From NCBI GenBank assembly GCA_965227315.1, contig OZ245737.1, forward strand, positions 2,418,001-2,482,000: DNA of 64,000 bases. The letters run 5' to 3'. Within the stretch, counting starts at the first letter, position 1, and the number at the start of each line of letters is the position of its first letter. Below, piece by piece: positions 43,022 through 51,412 of the stretch. Both the position numbers and the translations under genes were made by a program. Source of the DNA: JANQHS01 sp965227315. GTDB lineage: Bacteria; Bacteroidota; Bacteroidia; Cytophagales; CCMP332. The notes under the pieces were generated by a model. That model searched no databases, was not told the origin of the DNA, and worked only from the letters and a program-made list of their open reading frames with translations.

Positions 43022-44469
43022 TATTTTCTAAAGAAGAAAATGAGCGATACCAGCATTACTACTCCTGTCAGGATTTGGATCAAAAGCATAGGAAAAGAGC
43101 CACTGTTCAGGGCGACAAGGTTGTTATCCGCGATCTCGATACGGTCATAAAAATCTCCAAGATCGCTGGACTTTATACGTGTGTTCTTCCGGCTGCTGCC
43201 CTCCACTCTGAATGCGATATCGGAAACCAAGGTGTCATAGCTTTCCCTTTTTGGGTCGAAATAGACCCAAGTGAAGTATGGACCTAGTTCAAAATTTCCC
43301 GGCTCTTTGGGAACGGTGTAGTAAGAAAACTTCTTGGAGCCTGAAATTGTATTGTTGTTTCGATTGATGTTCTGAACGATCTCCGGAGAGAAGAAATCAA
43401 AGTATTCATCCTGGGGAGTCTCGGGTGGCTGCACCCCTGATATATTCCCGATCCCCTTAATGGAGAAATCAAAAAGGAAACTCTCGCCGGTCTTATACGG
43501 CCCGGGGCTGATCTTTTCATCAAGCTGAAAGATGCCAACAGACACGGATTCCTTCAGCGGATGAAACGGGAGTGGCTTGACCCTGACTTTCTTGGGCGCG
43601 GAGCGAAACTTTTCATTGTCTTCGATCCTGGGCCTTCCGAAGAAAGACCTTGTAGTTGCCTCTTTGTATTTGACCAAGGTCAGCGAAATAGATGGGATGT
43701 CGATATCCTCCTCGATCAATGGAAAGAATGTTGATTGATAAAGAATGTATTGGTCGTATACCTTTCCCCTGATCTTGACCTTTTTCTTTTGAATTTCCTG
43801 TATGTTGAAATTTTCTTCCCAAACCGATCCCGGCTTGATGGATTTGATCGCCTCCGATATCTGATCGGAAAGATTCCCGGGCCAGCGCATTTGTGCCCGA
43901 TTGGATTCGGCAACGAAAAAACTGATGGTCGCATTAAAGCCCTCACCTCGATATACCTCCTTTTTATCCGTGGTGACGGCCAGGAAAGCATCTGCTTCTA
44001 CATCCACATACTCCAGGTCCTCAGGGTTGGTCATTTCCTCAAAAGGATCCCAGGCAAAAGGATCCGGTCTTCTTTTTCTTTGGACCGGAGGGCCAATTTC
44101 AATGGTTGTACCAGAGACCTTGTAGTTTTTTCCATTGACCTCCATCGCGAAATCGCGCAGCTTGAACTTTCCTTCCTTGGTCGGGTAATAGTTTTGGGTG
44201 ATCGAAGAAACAACGGTCATTTTTCCGTTTACTATGGAGGTATTTGTGGAAGAAGAGGTACCCATCTTTCTCAGACCCTTGATTTCGGGAAAATCACTGT
44301 ACTTTTTCAGGTATTCATTCTCAATGGAAATGGTGATCGTAAATACCTGGTTGACTCCGATCTTGGTCTTTCCATACTTGATTTGAACATCCCCTGACTT
44401 TGCCCCTGAAAAAAGAGGTATGAGTATGCCCAGCAGCATGATCAGTATCCAGTGGAAAGAAAATTTCAT
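43021..44469 (-). CDS. batD: BatD-like protein (oxygen tolerance family)
   Basis: 482 residues from Met at 44469, the better start because the candidate -7 element overlaps the earlier ATG at 44478. A signal peptide is followed by beta-sandwich repeats typical of BatD: VQIKYGKTKIGVNQVFTITI, MTVVSSITQNYYPTKEGKFKL, and FLAVTTDKKEVYRGEGFNATI. A single C-terminal helix ends in a basic tail (LIFFFRK), so it is an inner-membrane-anchored periplasmic protein. Bat proteins usually occur with MoxR, BatA, BatB and BatE; none is nearby. It leads the batD-aroC-gltP-nfu transcript. Confidence 0.87.
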   Translation of the reverse strand: MKFSFHWILIMLLGILIPLFSGAKSGDVQIKYGKTKIGVNQVFTITISIENEYLKKYSDFPEIKGLRKMGTSSSTNTSIVNGKMTVVSSITQNYYPTKEGKFKLRDFAMEVNGKNYKVSGTTIEIGPPVQRKRRPDPFAWDPFEEMTNPEDLEYVDVEADAFLAVTTDKKEVYRGEGFNATISFFVAESNRAQMRWPGNLSDQISEAIKSIKPGSVWEENFNIQEIQKKKVKIRGKVYDQYILYQSTFFPLIEEDIDIPSISLTLVKYKEATTRSFFGRPRIEDNEKFRSAPKKVRVKPLPFHPLKESVSVGIFQLDEKISPGPYKTGESFLFDFSIKGIGNISGVQPPETPQDEYFDFFSPEIVQNINRNNNTISGSKKFSYYTVPKEPGNFELGPYFTWVYFDPKRESYDTLVSDIAFRVEGSSRKNTRIKSSDLGDFYDRIEIADNNLVALNSGSFPMLLIQILTGVVMLVSLIFFFRK

Positions 44470-44475
44470 GGCCCG

Positions 44476-44483
44476 CAAAATTA
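44476..44483 (-). promoter_or_regulatory. -7 element TAATTTTG before batD
   Basis: An exact TAnnTTTG match on the minus strand; predicted transcription start at about 44471, two bases before the ATG at 44469. It supports this start over 44478 and gives a nearly leaderless mRNA. Confidence 0.45.
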
Positions 44484-44502
44484 TGAAAATGAAGGTTCCG
44501 GA

Positions 44503-45441
44503 TTATTCTTGGCTTCCTCTCAGGAAATCAACGTTTTTTCTGATCCCTTGGTATCCTGCCCTTTTGATCGCGGATTTTTTGAACTCCTTTTTGAAAGAGA
44601 TCTCATCAAGATCCTCCCATTCCTTTTTGCTGAACTCTTGCCATGTGCCCTTGAAATTGAAAGCCTCCTCAGAATGCGGTTTTGATTTGGAAGTCCATGG
44701 GCAAACATCCTGACATATATCACAACCGAAAACCCAGTCCTGATACATATCCTGAAATTCGGAAGGAATGGATTCCTTTAACTCGATCGTAAAATAGGAT
44801 ATGCATTTTGAACCATCTACCACGTAGGGCTCCGGAATGGCATCTGTCGGACAGGCATCGATGCACTTGGTGCAGGTTCCGCAGTGATCACTTACCTGGA
44901 TATCCTCCTGGATATCGAGATCGGTTACCAGATGACCGATGAAAAAAAAACTGCCCCTATCCTTATTGAGCAAAAGCGAGTTTTTCCCTATCCATCCAAG
45001 TCCTGCTTTCTTGGCCCATACGCGATCCAGCATGGGGCCCGAATCGACAAATGCTCTCCAGGAAAACTCTCCGAATTCTTCCGAAAGCATCATGGCTATG
45101 TTCTTGAGTTTCCTTTTGATCACAAAATGATAATCCTCACCATAAGCATATTTTGCAACCTTGTAGCTTCCTTCTTTTTGATTTTCTTGTGGAGAGTAGT
45201 TTTGGATAAATGTGACGACGGTTTTTGCACCGGGAAGTATCCTTGAGGGGTCAAGCCTCAGATCGAACCAGTTTTCCATGTATTTCATTTTGCCGTGAAA
45301 ATCGCGTTTCAGCCAGGTTTCAAGTCTGGGCGCTTCCTCTTCGAGGTATTGGGACCTTGAAACCCCGAAGTCATCAAATCCCTGTTCAGCCGATAATTGG
45401 GATATCCTAAGTTTGATCTTATCTATTTGACCCTGCTTCAA
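44503..45441 (-). CDS. queG: Epoxyqueuosine reductase QueG
   Basis: A 312-residue cytosolic enzyme that reduces epoxyqueuosine to queuosine in tRNA, using cobalamin and two 4Fe-4S clusters. The N-terminal DUF1730-type domain includes RILPGAKTVVTFIQNY. The cluster motifs are CGTCTKCIDACPTDAI and FGCDICQDVCPW, followed by the C-terminal YQGIRKNVDFLRG helix. It is the short form without the HEAT-like extension. It overlaps ruvB by 4 bases (ATGA), so the two share a transcript. Confidence 0.95.
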   Translation of the reverse strand: MKQGQIDKIKLRISQLSAEQGFDDFGVSRSQYLEEEAPRLETWLKRDFHGKMKYMENWFDLRLDPSRILPGAKTVVTFIQNYSPQENQKEGSYKVAKYAYGEDYHFVIKRKLKNIAMMLSEEFGEFSWRAFVDSGPMLDRVWAKKAGLGWIGKNSLLLNKDRGSFFFIGHLVTDLDIQEDIQVSDHCGTCTKCIDACPTDAIPEPYVVDGSKCISYFTIELKESIPSEFQDMYQDWVFGCDICQDVCPWTSKSKPHSEEAFNFKGTWQEFSKKEWEDLDEISFKKEFKKSAIKRAGYQGIRKNVDFLRGSQE

Positions 45442-46466
45442 GAGTTAAACAGATCCGGGTTATTGGGAGGGACAATTCCTAAATGCTTGTAGGCTCTTTC
45501 AGTGGCCTGTCTTCCGCGCGAGGTTCTTTTGATATAGCCCTCTTTGATCAAAAAGGGTTCATAAACTTCCTCAAGGGTTTCGGCTTCTTCACTGCATGCT
45601 GTTGCGATGGTGCCGATACCTACGGGACCACCTTTGAATTTCTCGATGATCGTGCTCAGTATCCTGTTGTCCATTTCATCAAGACCATGTTGATCAACTT
45701 CAAGTGCTTCAAGGGCGGTTTGCGAGATCTTCAGATCTATCAGACCATCACCCTTGACCTGGGCAAAATCACGCGTCCTCCTCAGTAGGATGTTGGCAAT
45801 CCTTGGTGTCCCACGACTCCTTCGGGCAATTTCCTGTGCGGCTTTTTTTTCGATCGAAGCGTTGAGAATATTGGCTGATCGCTCTATGATACCCGTAAGC
45901 AGGTTGGTGTCATAATAATCCAATCTTGAATTGATGCCGAATCGAGCTCTTAACGGAGAAGTAAGTAGTCCTGATCTGGTGGTCGCACCGACAAGCGTAA
46001 AGGGGTTCAAGGCTATTTGCACGGATCTTGCACTCGGACCTGAATCCAGCATGATGTCGATCTTGTAGTCCTCCATCGCGGAATAGAGATATTCTTCAAC
46101 CACCGGGTTCAGGCGATGGATCTCATCAATAAAGAGAACATCTCCTTCTTCGAGGTTGGTCAGCAGTCCGGCCAGATCTCCTGGCTTGTCCAGTACGGGG
46201 CCCGAGGTGACCTTGATATTTGAATTGAGTTCTTGTGCTATAATGTATGACAGGGTGGTCTTGCCCAGTCCCGGTGGCCCATGCAATAAAACGTGGTCCA
46301 GCGGCTCTTCCCGTTCAATGGCTGCAGTGACAAACACCTTCAGGTTTTCCACGATCTTCTCCTGCCCCTTGAAATCCGAGAAACTGAAAGGTCTCAGTCT
46401 TGTATCAAGGTCCCGGTCTTCCTTACTTAAATTTTGCTTATCCGGTTGGAGATAATCCTCCCTCAT
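45438..46466 (-). CDS. ruvB: Holliday junction DNA helicase RuvB
   Basis: 342 residues from the ATG at 46466 (MREDYLQPD); an earlier in-frame ATG would lie upstream of the promoter. The AAA+ domain has the RuvB N-terminal LRPFSFSDFKGQEKIVENL, Walker A GPPGLGKTT, Walker B DVLFIDEIHRL, and arginine finger region GATTRSGLLTSPLRARFG. The winged-helix domain contains GGPVGIGTIATACSEE and ends RTSRGRQATERAYKHLG. It powers branch migration with RuvA (17.8 kb). Its promoter overlaps that of apbE. Confidence 0.97.
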   Translation of the reverse strand: MREDYLQPDKQNLSKEDRDLDTRLRPFSFSDFKGQEKIVENLKVFVTAAIEREEPLDHVLLHGPPGLGKTTLSYIIAQELNSNIKVTSGPVLDKPGDLAGLLTNLEEGDVLFIDEIHRLNPVVEEYLYSAMEDYKIDIMLDSGPSARSVQIALNPFTLVGATTRSGLLTSPLRARFGINSRLDYYDTNLLTGIIERSANILNASIEKKAAQEIARRSRGTPRIANILLRRTRDFAQVKGDGLIDLKISQTALEALEVDQHGLDEMDNRILSTIIEKFKGGPVGIGTIATACSEEAETLEEVYEPFLIKEGYIKRTSRGRQATERAYKHLGIVPPNNPDLFNS

Positions 46467-46471
46467 GGCTC

Positions 46472-46489
46472 TAACTTTGTCCAAAGTTA
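46472..46489. promoter_or_regulatory. Palindromic pair of face-to-face -7 elements (ruvB and apbE)
   Basis: TAACTTTG (46472-46479), two bases, CAAAGTTA (46482-46489): each arm is an exact TAnnTTTG on its own strand. The plus arm would start apbE transcription near 46484. The minus arm would start ruvB transcription near 46477. The two initiation sites cross, so the promoters should compete. A TTG for the plus arm is at 46446-46448. Confidence 0.5.
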
Positions 46490-46516
46490 AAACTATTGAA
46501 AGCACGATAGCGGGTC

Positions 46517-47518
46517 ATGGAATCGAAAAGAAAAGCATGGTGGTTTTCGGTGGTCCTGGTCATAGTCCTGGGGCTTCTGTATTTCCTCAGAGAAGAAAAA
46601 CCAACAACCTACGGGATCTCAGGGGAGACCATGGGAACCACATATACCATCAAATTGCTTCAAAATCCTCAACCCGAGCTGAAATCTGAGATCGACCAAT
46701 TGCTTCTGGAGTTCAATTCTGCATTGTCCACCTATATTCCTGAGTCTGAAATAAGCCAGCTGAACCTAAGCGATACATTTCGGGTCCGGTCGCCTTATCT
46801 GAAATTCATGTTGGAGCAGGGAAGGAGAATTGGCCGACTCACAGGTGGAGCTTTTGACCCGACCGTAATGCCATTGGTAAACCTATGGGGTTTTGGTTTT
46901 AAGAACATTGATCGAGTCGATTCGGCTGAGGTTTTGCATGTTCTGCGAAATGTTGGAGTTGAAAAGGTCGCTTTTGATCATGATTTTGTTGTGATCAAGG
47001 ATTCCGCCGTTGAATTGGATTTTAGTGCCATAGCCAAGGGATATGGTGTTGACATTGTTTCCGACTTTTTAAAAGAGAAGGGATATCAAAATTTCATGGT
47101 TGAAATAGGGGGAGAGATATACTGCAGTGGCCTTAACTCCGATGAGAGACCCTGGCAGATCGGGATCGATGATCCCCAGGGAGATCGTTCGAATCCGTAT
47201 ACGATTATTGGATTAGAGAATCTTGCCATTGCTACCTCCGGAAATTACCGGAATTTTTACATGCTCGAAGGAAAAAAGATCTCCCATACCATTGACCCAA
47301 AAACCGGAATGCCTTCGGCCAACGACCTTCTGAGTGCTTCGGTGTTATCCGATAAATGTTATGAGGCAGATGCCATGGCCACGGCTTTCATGGTGATGGG
47401 AAAAGATTCTGCTCTGAGCTTCGCTGATGAAAAGAATATTATGGCTGCCTTCATTTTTTCCGACAGCCTGGGAAAGGATCAACTTATGCTTTCAAAAGCA
47501 TGGAAAGCAAGACCGTAG
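46517..47518 (+). CDS. apbE: FAD:protein FMN transferase (ApbE)
   Basis: 333 residues with one N-terminal membrane helix (about 8-24) and no lipobox, so it is anchored in the inner membrane facing the periplasm. ApbE attaches FMN covalently to Thr of flavoproteins such as NqrB, NqrC and RnfG. Conserved segments are GETMGTTYTIKL, GGAFDPTVMPLVNLWGFG, LDFSAIAKGYGVD, and ISHTIDPKTGMPS followed by the metal-binding DALATAF-like segment EADAMATAFMVMG. No flavoprotein client is in the window. It converges on gldD, 8 bases away. Confidence 0.95.
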   Translation: MESKRKAWWFSVVLVIVLGLLYFLREEKPTTYGISGETMGTTYTIKLLQNPQPELKSEIDQLLLEFNSALSTYIPESEISQLNLSDTFRVRSPYLKFMLEQGRRIGRLTGGAFDPTVMPLVNLWGFGFKNIDRVDSAEVLHVLRNVGVEKVAFDHDFVVIKDSAVELDFSAIAKGYGVDIVSDFLKEKGYQNFMVEIGGEIYCSGLNSDERPWQIGIDDPQGDRSNPYTIIGLENLAIATSGNYRNFYMLEGKKISHTIDPKTGMPSANDLLSASVLSDKCYEADAMATAFMVMGKDSALSFADEKNIMAAFIFSDSLGKDQLMLSKAWKARP

Positions 47519-47526
47519 ACTGCATC

Positions 47527-48111
47527 TTATTGATCTTTCCAGCTCAGTGTATTGATCATGTGGAGCATGTCCTCTCCGATGAAATCAATTACCGGTTCCA
47601 GAGAGTCGTTTTTGGTCGAGGTGCGAAAATAGAGCGCTCCTCTCAGGAAATGGTTTGAGGAATCTGTGGCAAAAAACTGAAACTGACTGGGCACCTCTCC
47701 CTGTAACTTAAAAATCGTGGCACTTGTAACAGAGTCCACTTTGATTTCGGCTCTTTCGATGCCGCTGGCCTTCACCTGATGTTTCGAAGCCAGTCTGAAT
47801 GCATCATTGACCATACTTATAAGGTCTTTCTCTCCATTTCGGATTGGCAGGTATGTGAGTTGAATTTCCCCACCCAGATCATAGTACTTCAGATCGATCC
47901 AATTTTTCGTCGCCATCGGGGACTTATGCCTTTCCAAGGTGGCCACCTCAGAGTACTCAAATCGGTAGGGCAGGGTATCAGGGGTTGCCATATAGGAATG
48001 CTGAGGCAGATCTATGCGATTGTATCCCTTCGGTTTTGGGACATAGCTCCCCTCGCAGGAGCAAATGAACAGAACAAATAGAATGAGCTTAGCTCGATGG
48101 TCTTTCAGCAT
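47527..48111 (-). CDS. gldD: Gliding motility lipoprotein GldD
   Basis: 194 residues from the ATG at 48111; Met at 48117 or 48135 is also possible. The signal MLKDHRAKLILFVLFICSC gives a lipidated Cys (17 or 19). The mature start YVPKPKGYNRIDLP followed by LPYRFEYSEVA is diagnostic of GldD. The later YFRTSTKNDSLEPVIDFIGEDMLHMINTL is also conserved. GldD is required for gliding and T9SS function in Flavobacterium, but its molecular role is not settled. The start lies inside the end of gldE, so the two are translationally coupled. Confidence 0.93.
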   Translation of the reverse strand: MLKDHRAKLILFVLFICSCEGSYVPKPKGYNRIDLPQHSYMATPDTLPYRFEYSEVATLERHKSPMATKNWIDLKYYDLGGEIQLTYLPIRNGEKDLISMVNDAFRLASKHQVKASGIERAEIKVDSVTSATIFKLQGEVPSQFQFFATDSSNHFLRGALYFRTSTKNDSLEPVIDFIGEDMLHMINTLSWKDQ

Positions 48112-49453
48112 GTGCATTGTCAGAAACGAGATCAACTTTCACTTTCTTGATCCTTTTTTTATCTGCGGAGAGTATGGTGAATTTGAAGTTTTCAAAGGTG
48201 GTTTCGTCACCCTTCTTCGGAAATTTGGAGAACAACTCCAGCAAAAGCCCTCCCAGGGAATCACTTTCTCCACGGACTTCATCGAAAATCGATTCTTCTA
48301 CATCGAGTGATTTGCAGAAATCATATAGAGAGATTTTCCCCTCGACCTCAAATGATCTATTGCTGACCTCCTTGATCAGGGTAGATTCGTTGTCATATTC
48401 ATCGTTGAATTCCCCGACAATTTCTTCGATGACATCCTCCAGGGTCACCAGCCCTGAAGTCCCGCCATATTCGTCAACGACTATGGCCAAGTGCACGCGT
48501 TTGTTTTGAAAATTCCTGAGAAGATCGTCTATCTTCTTGCTCTCAGGTACAAAGAAGGCGGGCCGCAGAAGATTTTGCCAATAGAAATCCTTTCCCTTTT
48601 CCAGGTGAGGAATGAGGTCTTTGATGTATAAAATACCCTTGACCTGATCCATGCTTTCCTCAAAAACCGGAATTCTCGAGTATCCGCATGCCTTGATCTG
48701 ATCAAGAACCACCGCGTAGTTTTCGTTAATATCAATTGCTGCAATATCGACCCGGGATTTCATGATCTGCCTTACCGATACCGATGCAAAATTCAGAATG
48801 CCTTTGAGGATCTCTTTTTCTTCCTCAGTGTCGATATCCTTGCTGGTCATGGCTAAAGCCTGCTCCAGATCTCCCTTGGTCACCCGATAACCCTTGGACT
48901 TGATCCTGTTGTCAATCACATTTGAAATGCCCAAAAGAACCCAAATTGCCGGCTTGAATATCACTTTTGAAACGCCCAGAAATCCCGATGTGATCCTGGC
49001 AAACAGCATATTGTTCTGGCTTGCATAGACCTTTGGTGTGATCTCCCCGAAGAAAACGATCAAAAATGTGATCAGCAGGGTGGAAACGGCCAGCAGAAGC
49101 TCACCGGTATGCTTGGACCCAACGAATTTCCAGAGAAAAACAGTGGAGATCATGACTATGGCCACATTGATCAGGTTATTCAGTATCAGAATGGCACCAA
49201 GCAATTCCTTGGGTTTTTCAAGTAGGTGGATAACGCTCTTGGATCTTTTATCCCCTTTCTTCCTCATCCCGTCCAGATCTTCCTTATTTAGGGAGAAGTA
49301 GGCCACTTCGGAGCCCGAGACAAGTCCGGACAAGAAAAGCAAAATGGCGATCCCTACGATGGGTAGAATGATTTCCCATGCGGTCAGGTCGGTAAAGATC
49401 AATCCGATGATGTAACTACCCGGCTCAGGTTCCGGACTCGATCCTTCTTCCAA
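48089..49453 (-). CDS. gldE: Gliding motility-associated membrane protein GldE (CNNM/CorC type)
   Basis: 454 residues. A DUF21/CNNM membrane domain (about 30-200, with FLSGLVSGSEVAYFSLN) is followed by two CBS domains (VRQIMKSRVDIAAIDINENY and LRNFQNKRVHLAIVVDEYGGTSGLVTLEDVIEEIVGEF). A CorC/HlyC transporter-associated domain ends the chain. GldE acts with GldD in gliding, and the fold suggests cation transport or sensing. It sits between ssb and gldD, the order usual in Bacteroidota. Confidence 0.93.
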   Translation of the reverse strand: MEEGSSPEPEPGSYIIGLIFTDLTAWEIILPIVGIAILLFLSGLVSGSEVAYFSLNKEDLDGMRKKGDKRSKSVIHLLEKPKELLGAILILNNLINVAIVMISTVFLWKFVGSKHTGELLLAVSTLLITFLIVFFGEITPKVYASQNNMLFARITSGFLGVSKVIFKPAIWVLLGISNVIDNRIKSKGYRVTKGDLEQALAMTSKDIDTEEEKEILKGILNFASVSVRQIMKSRVDIAAIDINENYAVVLDQIKACGYSRIPVFEESMDQVKGILYIKDLIPHLEKGKDFYWQNLLRPAFFVPESKKIDDLLRNFQNKRVHLAIVVDEYGGTSGLVTLEDVIEEIVGEFNDEYDNESTLIKEVSNRSFEVEGKISLYDFCKSLDVEESIFDEVRGESDSLGGLLLELFSKFPKKGDETTFENFKFTILSADKKRIKKVKVDLVSDNAHAERPSS

Positions 49454-49476
49454 AGTTCAAAGGTTTGGTGATATGA

Positions 49477-49932
49477 TTAAAAAGGTAGGTCATCGATTTC
49501 TCCGGACTCCTGTGATGAGGGATTCTCTTCAGGCGTATTTACGGGAGTCTGACTTTTGGTTTGAGGCTCTGGTCTCGAAAAGCCTTCATTACTCCCCTGG
49601 CCGGCCTGACCTAGCATGGTCATGTTGGACACGCGTATTCTTGTTCTCTTTCTGGTATTGCCCTGATCATCCTCCCAGGTATCCGATTTTATTCTGCCCT
49701 CTACATAGATCTGCTTTCCTTTTTTCAGGTATTGTTCTGCTATTTTGGCCAGCCCATCCCACATTTCCAGGTCATGCCATTCGGTATTGCTCACCCTGTT
49801 TCCTGACTTATCCTTATAGTTCTCAGTGGTCGCGAGGGTAATATTTGCAACCACTGCTCCATTTTCAAGGTACCTGACCTCAGGATCCTTTCCAAGATTT
49901 CCAACCAAAATAACCTTATTGACTCCTCCCAT
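49477..49932 (-). CDS. ssb: Single-stranded DNA-binding protein
   Basis: 151 residues with an OB fold (about 1-108: GGVNKVILVGNLGKDPEVRYL, WHDLEMWDGLAKIAEQYLKKGKQIYVEG). A Ser/Gln/Pro-rich linker leads to the acidic tip EIDDLPF, which recruits repair and replication partners. The start overlaps the end of mutY by 17 bases, so ssb is coupled to the upstream repair gene. Confidence 0.96.
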   Translation of the reverse strand: MGGVNKVILVGNLGKDPEVRYLENGAVVANITLATTENYKDKSGNRVSNTEWHDLEMWDGLAKIAEQYLKKGKQIYVEGRIKSDTWEDDQGNTRKRTRIRVSNMTMLGQAGQGSNEGFSRPEPQTKSQTPVNTPEENPSSQESGEIDDLPF

Positions 49933-50986
49933 AAAGCGAATATCTTTCTTCTAAAAAATTAGTTATTAATCGGGGAAATGGCAATTTTTTGACCTCTTGA
50001 ATTGAATATTTTCCCCTTGATTCAGACTTTTCGATGCTGTCAAAATTGAACCCTTCAGGATGCAAAATTAAGAAATTGGCATGGATTATCTGGTGGGTCA
50101 AAACATGTCTTATAAAGCCTGTCTCCTCAATAAGACTTGATTTGTCAAGCCCTAATTTCTCGAGGATGTTGCCGGTTTTTTCGGGTGCCGGCATTTCCAG
50201 ATTTGGAAATTCATATAGGTTTTTCCAAATGTCCTTCTTACTTCTTTTCTGGACATAAAGGTCAAGATCCGATTCGAAAACCAAGAAAGCAAAGTACCTG
50301 GCTCTTGGAGCCCTTTTTTCCTTTTTTAAAGGCAGAACATCGACTTGCTTGTTCTGCCGCGCAAAACAATAAGCCTGCAAGGGGCAAGCGGAACAATTCG
50401 GAGACCTGGGGATGCATTGCGTGGCCCCAAAGTCCATGAGAGCCTGATTGAATTCGCCCTGATCTTCAAATGCGAATTTTTGAGCTTCGATCTTTATTGA
50501 TCCAAGGAACTCCCTTTGATCCCTGTAGCCTTTCAGGCCGGTTAATCGGCTGATCACTCTAATGATGTTTCCATCGATCGCCAGGTTTTTCTGATCAAAG
50601 CAGATCGAAGAGATGGCTGCGGCTGTATATGGACCGATTCCCGGTATTTGCTCAAGGTTCTTGATATCCTGAGGAAATGTTCCCCTCAATTTTTCAATGA
50701 TAAATATCGCTCCCTTATGAAGGTTCCTTGCCCTGGAGTAATAGCCCATGCCTTCCCATACTTTTAAGACCTCTTCTTCTCGTGCATGAGCCAGAGAATC
50801 CAGATCCGGGAAATGGTACAGGAATCTTTCATAGTACTTCAGCCCTTGCTCCACTCTTGTTTGTTGGAGTATGACTTCAGAGATCCATATCCTATAGGGT
50901 TCCTTGGTTTTTCTCCACGGTAGATCGCGTTTATTCTCTAAATACCACTGAAGAAATTCCTTTTTTAATCCTTCAATTTCGTTCAT
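49916..50986 (-). CDS. mutY: A/G-specific adenine DNA glycosylase MutY
   Basis: A 356-residue base-excision repair enzyme that removes adenine mispaired with 8-oxoguanine. The helix-hairpin-helix LEQIPGIGPYTAAAISSICF with the catalytic Asp downstream (NLAIDGNIIRVISRL) is present. The 4Fe-4S loop is Cys-x6-Cys-x2-Cys-x5-Cys in CIPRSPNCSACPLQAYC. The C-terminal NUDIX-like domain (about 225-350) recognises the oxidised base. It is first in the mutY-ssb-gldE-gldD transcript and divergent from the HU gene. Confidence 0.96.
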   Translation of the reverse strand: MNEIEGLKKEFLQWYLENKRDLPWRKTKEPYRIWISEVILQQTRVEQGLKYYERFLYHFPDLDSLAHAREEEVLKVWEGMGYYSRARNLHKGAIFIIEKLRGTFPQDIKNLEQIPGIGPYTAAAISSICFDQKNLAIDGNIIRVISRLTGLKGYRDQREFLGSIKIEAQKFAFEDQGEFNQALMDFGATQCIPRSPNCSACPLQAYCFARQNKQVDVLPLKKEKRAPRARYFAFLVFESDLDLYVQKRSKKDIWKNLYEFPNLEMPAPEKTGNILEKLGLDKSSLIEETGFIRHVLTHQIIHANFLILHPEGFNFDSIEKSESRGKYSIQEVKKLPFPRLITNFLEERYSLYGRSQ

Positions 50987-51059
50987 GGCAACTGTCTAGT
51001 GTTGAACACTTTGCAAAAGAAATTTCAGAGGACAATTTTTAAATACCATTGCTAAACTT

Positions 51060-51067
51060 TACCTTTG
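51060..51067 (+). promoter_or_regulatory. -7 element TACCTTTG of the HU operon
   Basis: An exact TAnnTTTG match; predicted transcription start near 51072, about 38 bases before the GTG start of the HU gene. A T-run (51036-51040) stands at the -33 position. A 5-bp palindrome AGTGT-TGA-ACACT (50998-51010) lies further upstream, between the divergent genes. Confidence 0.5.
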
Positions 51068-51109
51068 CGCCTCCTTTTTTTACAGAGGGGCAGTTAAAAA
51101 GAAAGAGAA

Positions 51110-51412
51110 GTGACAAAAGCAGATATTATTGCCGAAATATCGGAAAAAACCGGTCTTGAAAAAGCGGACGCTCAAATTGCGGTAGAAGCTTTTTTTCAGG
51201 TTGTGAAAGACTCAATGGAGAGTGGTGAAAATATTTACGTTAGGGGATTTGGAAGTTTTGTGAATAAAAGAAGGGCGAAAAAAGTGGCAAGAAATATTTC
51301 GAAGAACACCGCCATCATCATAGATGAGCATTATGTTCCCTCGTTTAAACCTTCCAAAACCTTTATTGACAAAATCAAAAGAAGCGACAAAGTAAAAAGG
51401 GCGAATAATTGA
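51110..51412 (+). CDS. HU/IHF family DNA-binding protein
   Basis: 100 residues starting at GTG (VTKADIIAEISEKTG; no ATG upstream in frame). The purine-rich AAAGAGAA just before it can serve as a binding site for the ribosome. The HU fold is complete: an N-terminal helical pair, GENIYVRGFGSFVNKRRAKKVARN as the start of the DNA-gripping arm, and VPSFKPSKTFIDKIK at the end. It bends DNA in the nucleoid. Its stop overlaps the TTG start of the TPR gene. Confidence 0.94.
   Translation: MTKADIIAEISEKTGLEKADAQIAVEAFFQVVKDSMESGENIYVRGFGSFVNKRRAKKVARNISKNTAIIIDEHYVPSFKPSKTFIDKIKRSDKVKRANN

Noticed and set aside
43735..44397. 220-codon plus-strand frame over batD
   Set aside because: Antisense of a well-supported gene, no start context and no family signal.
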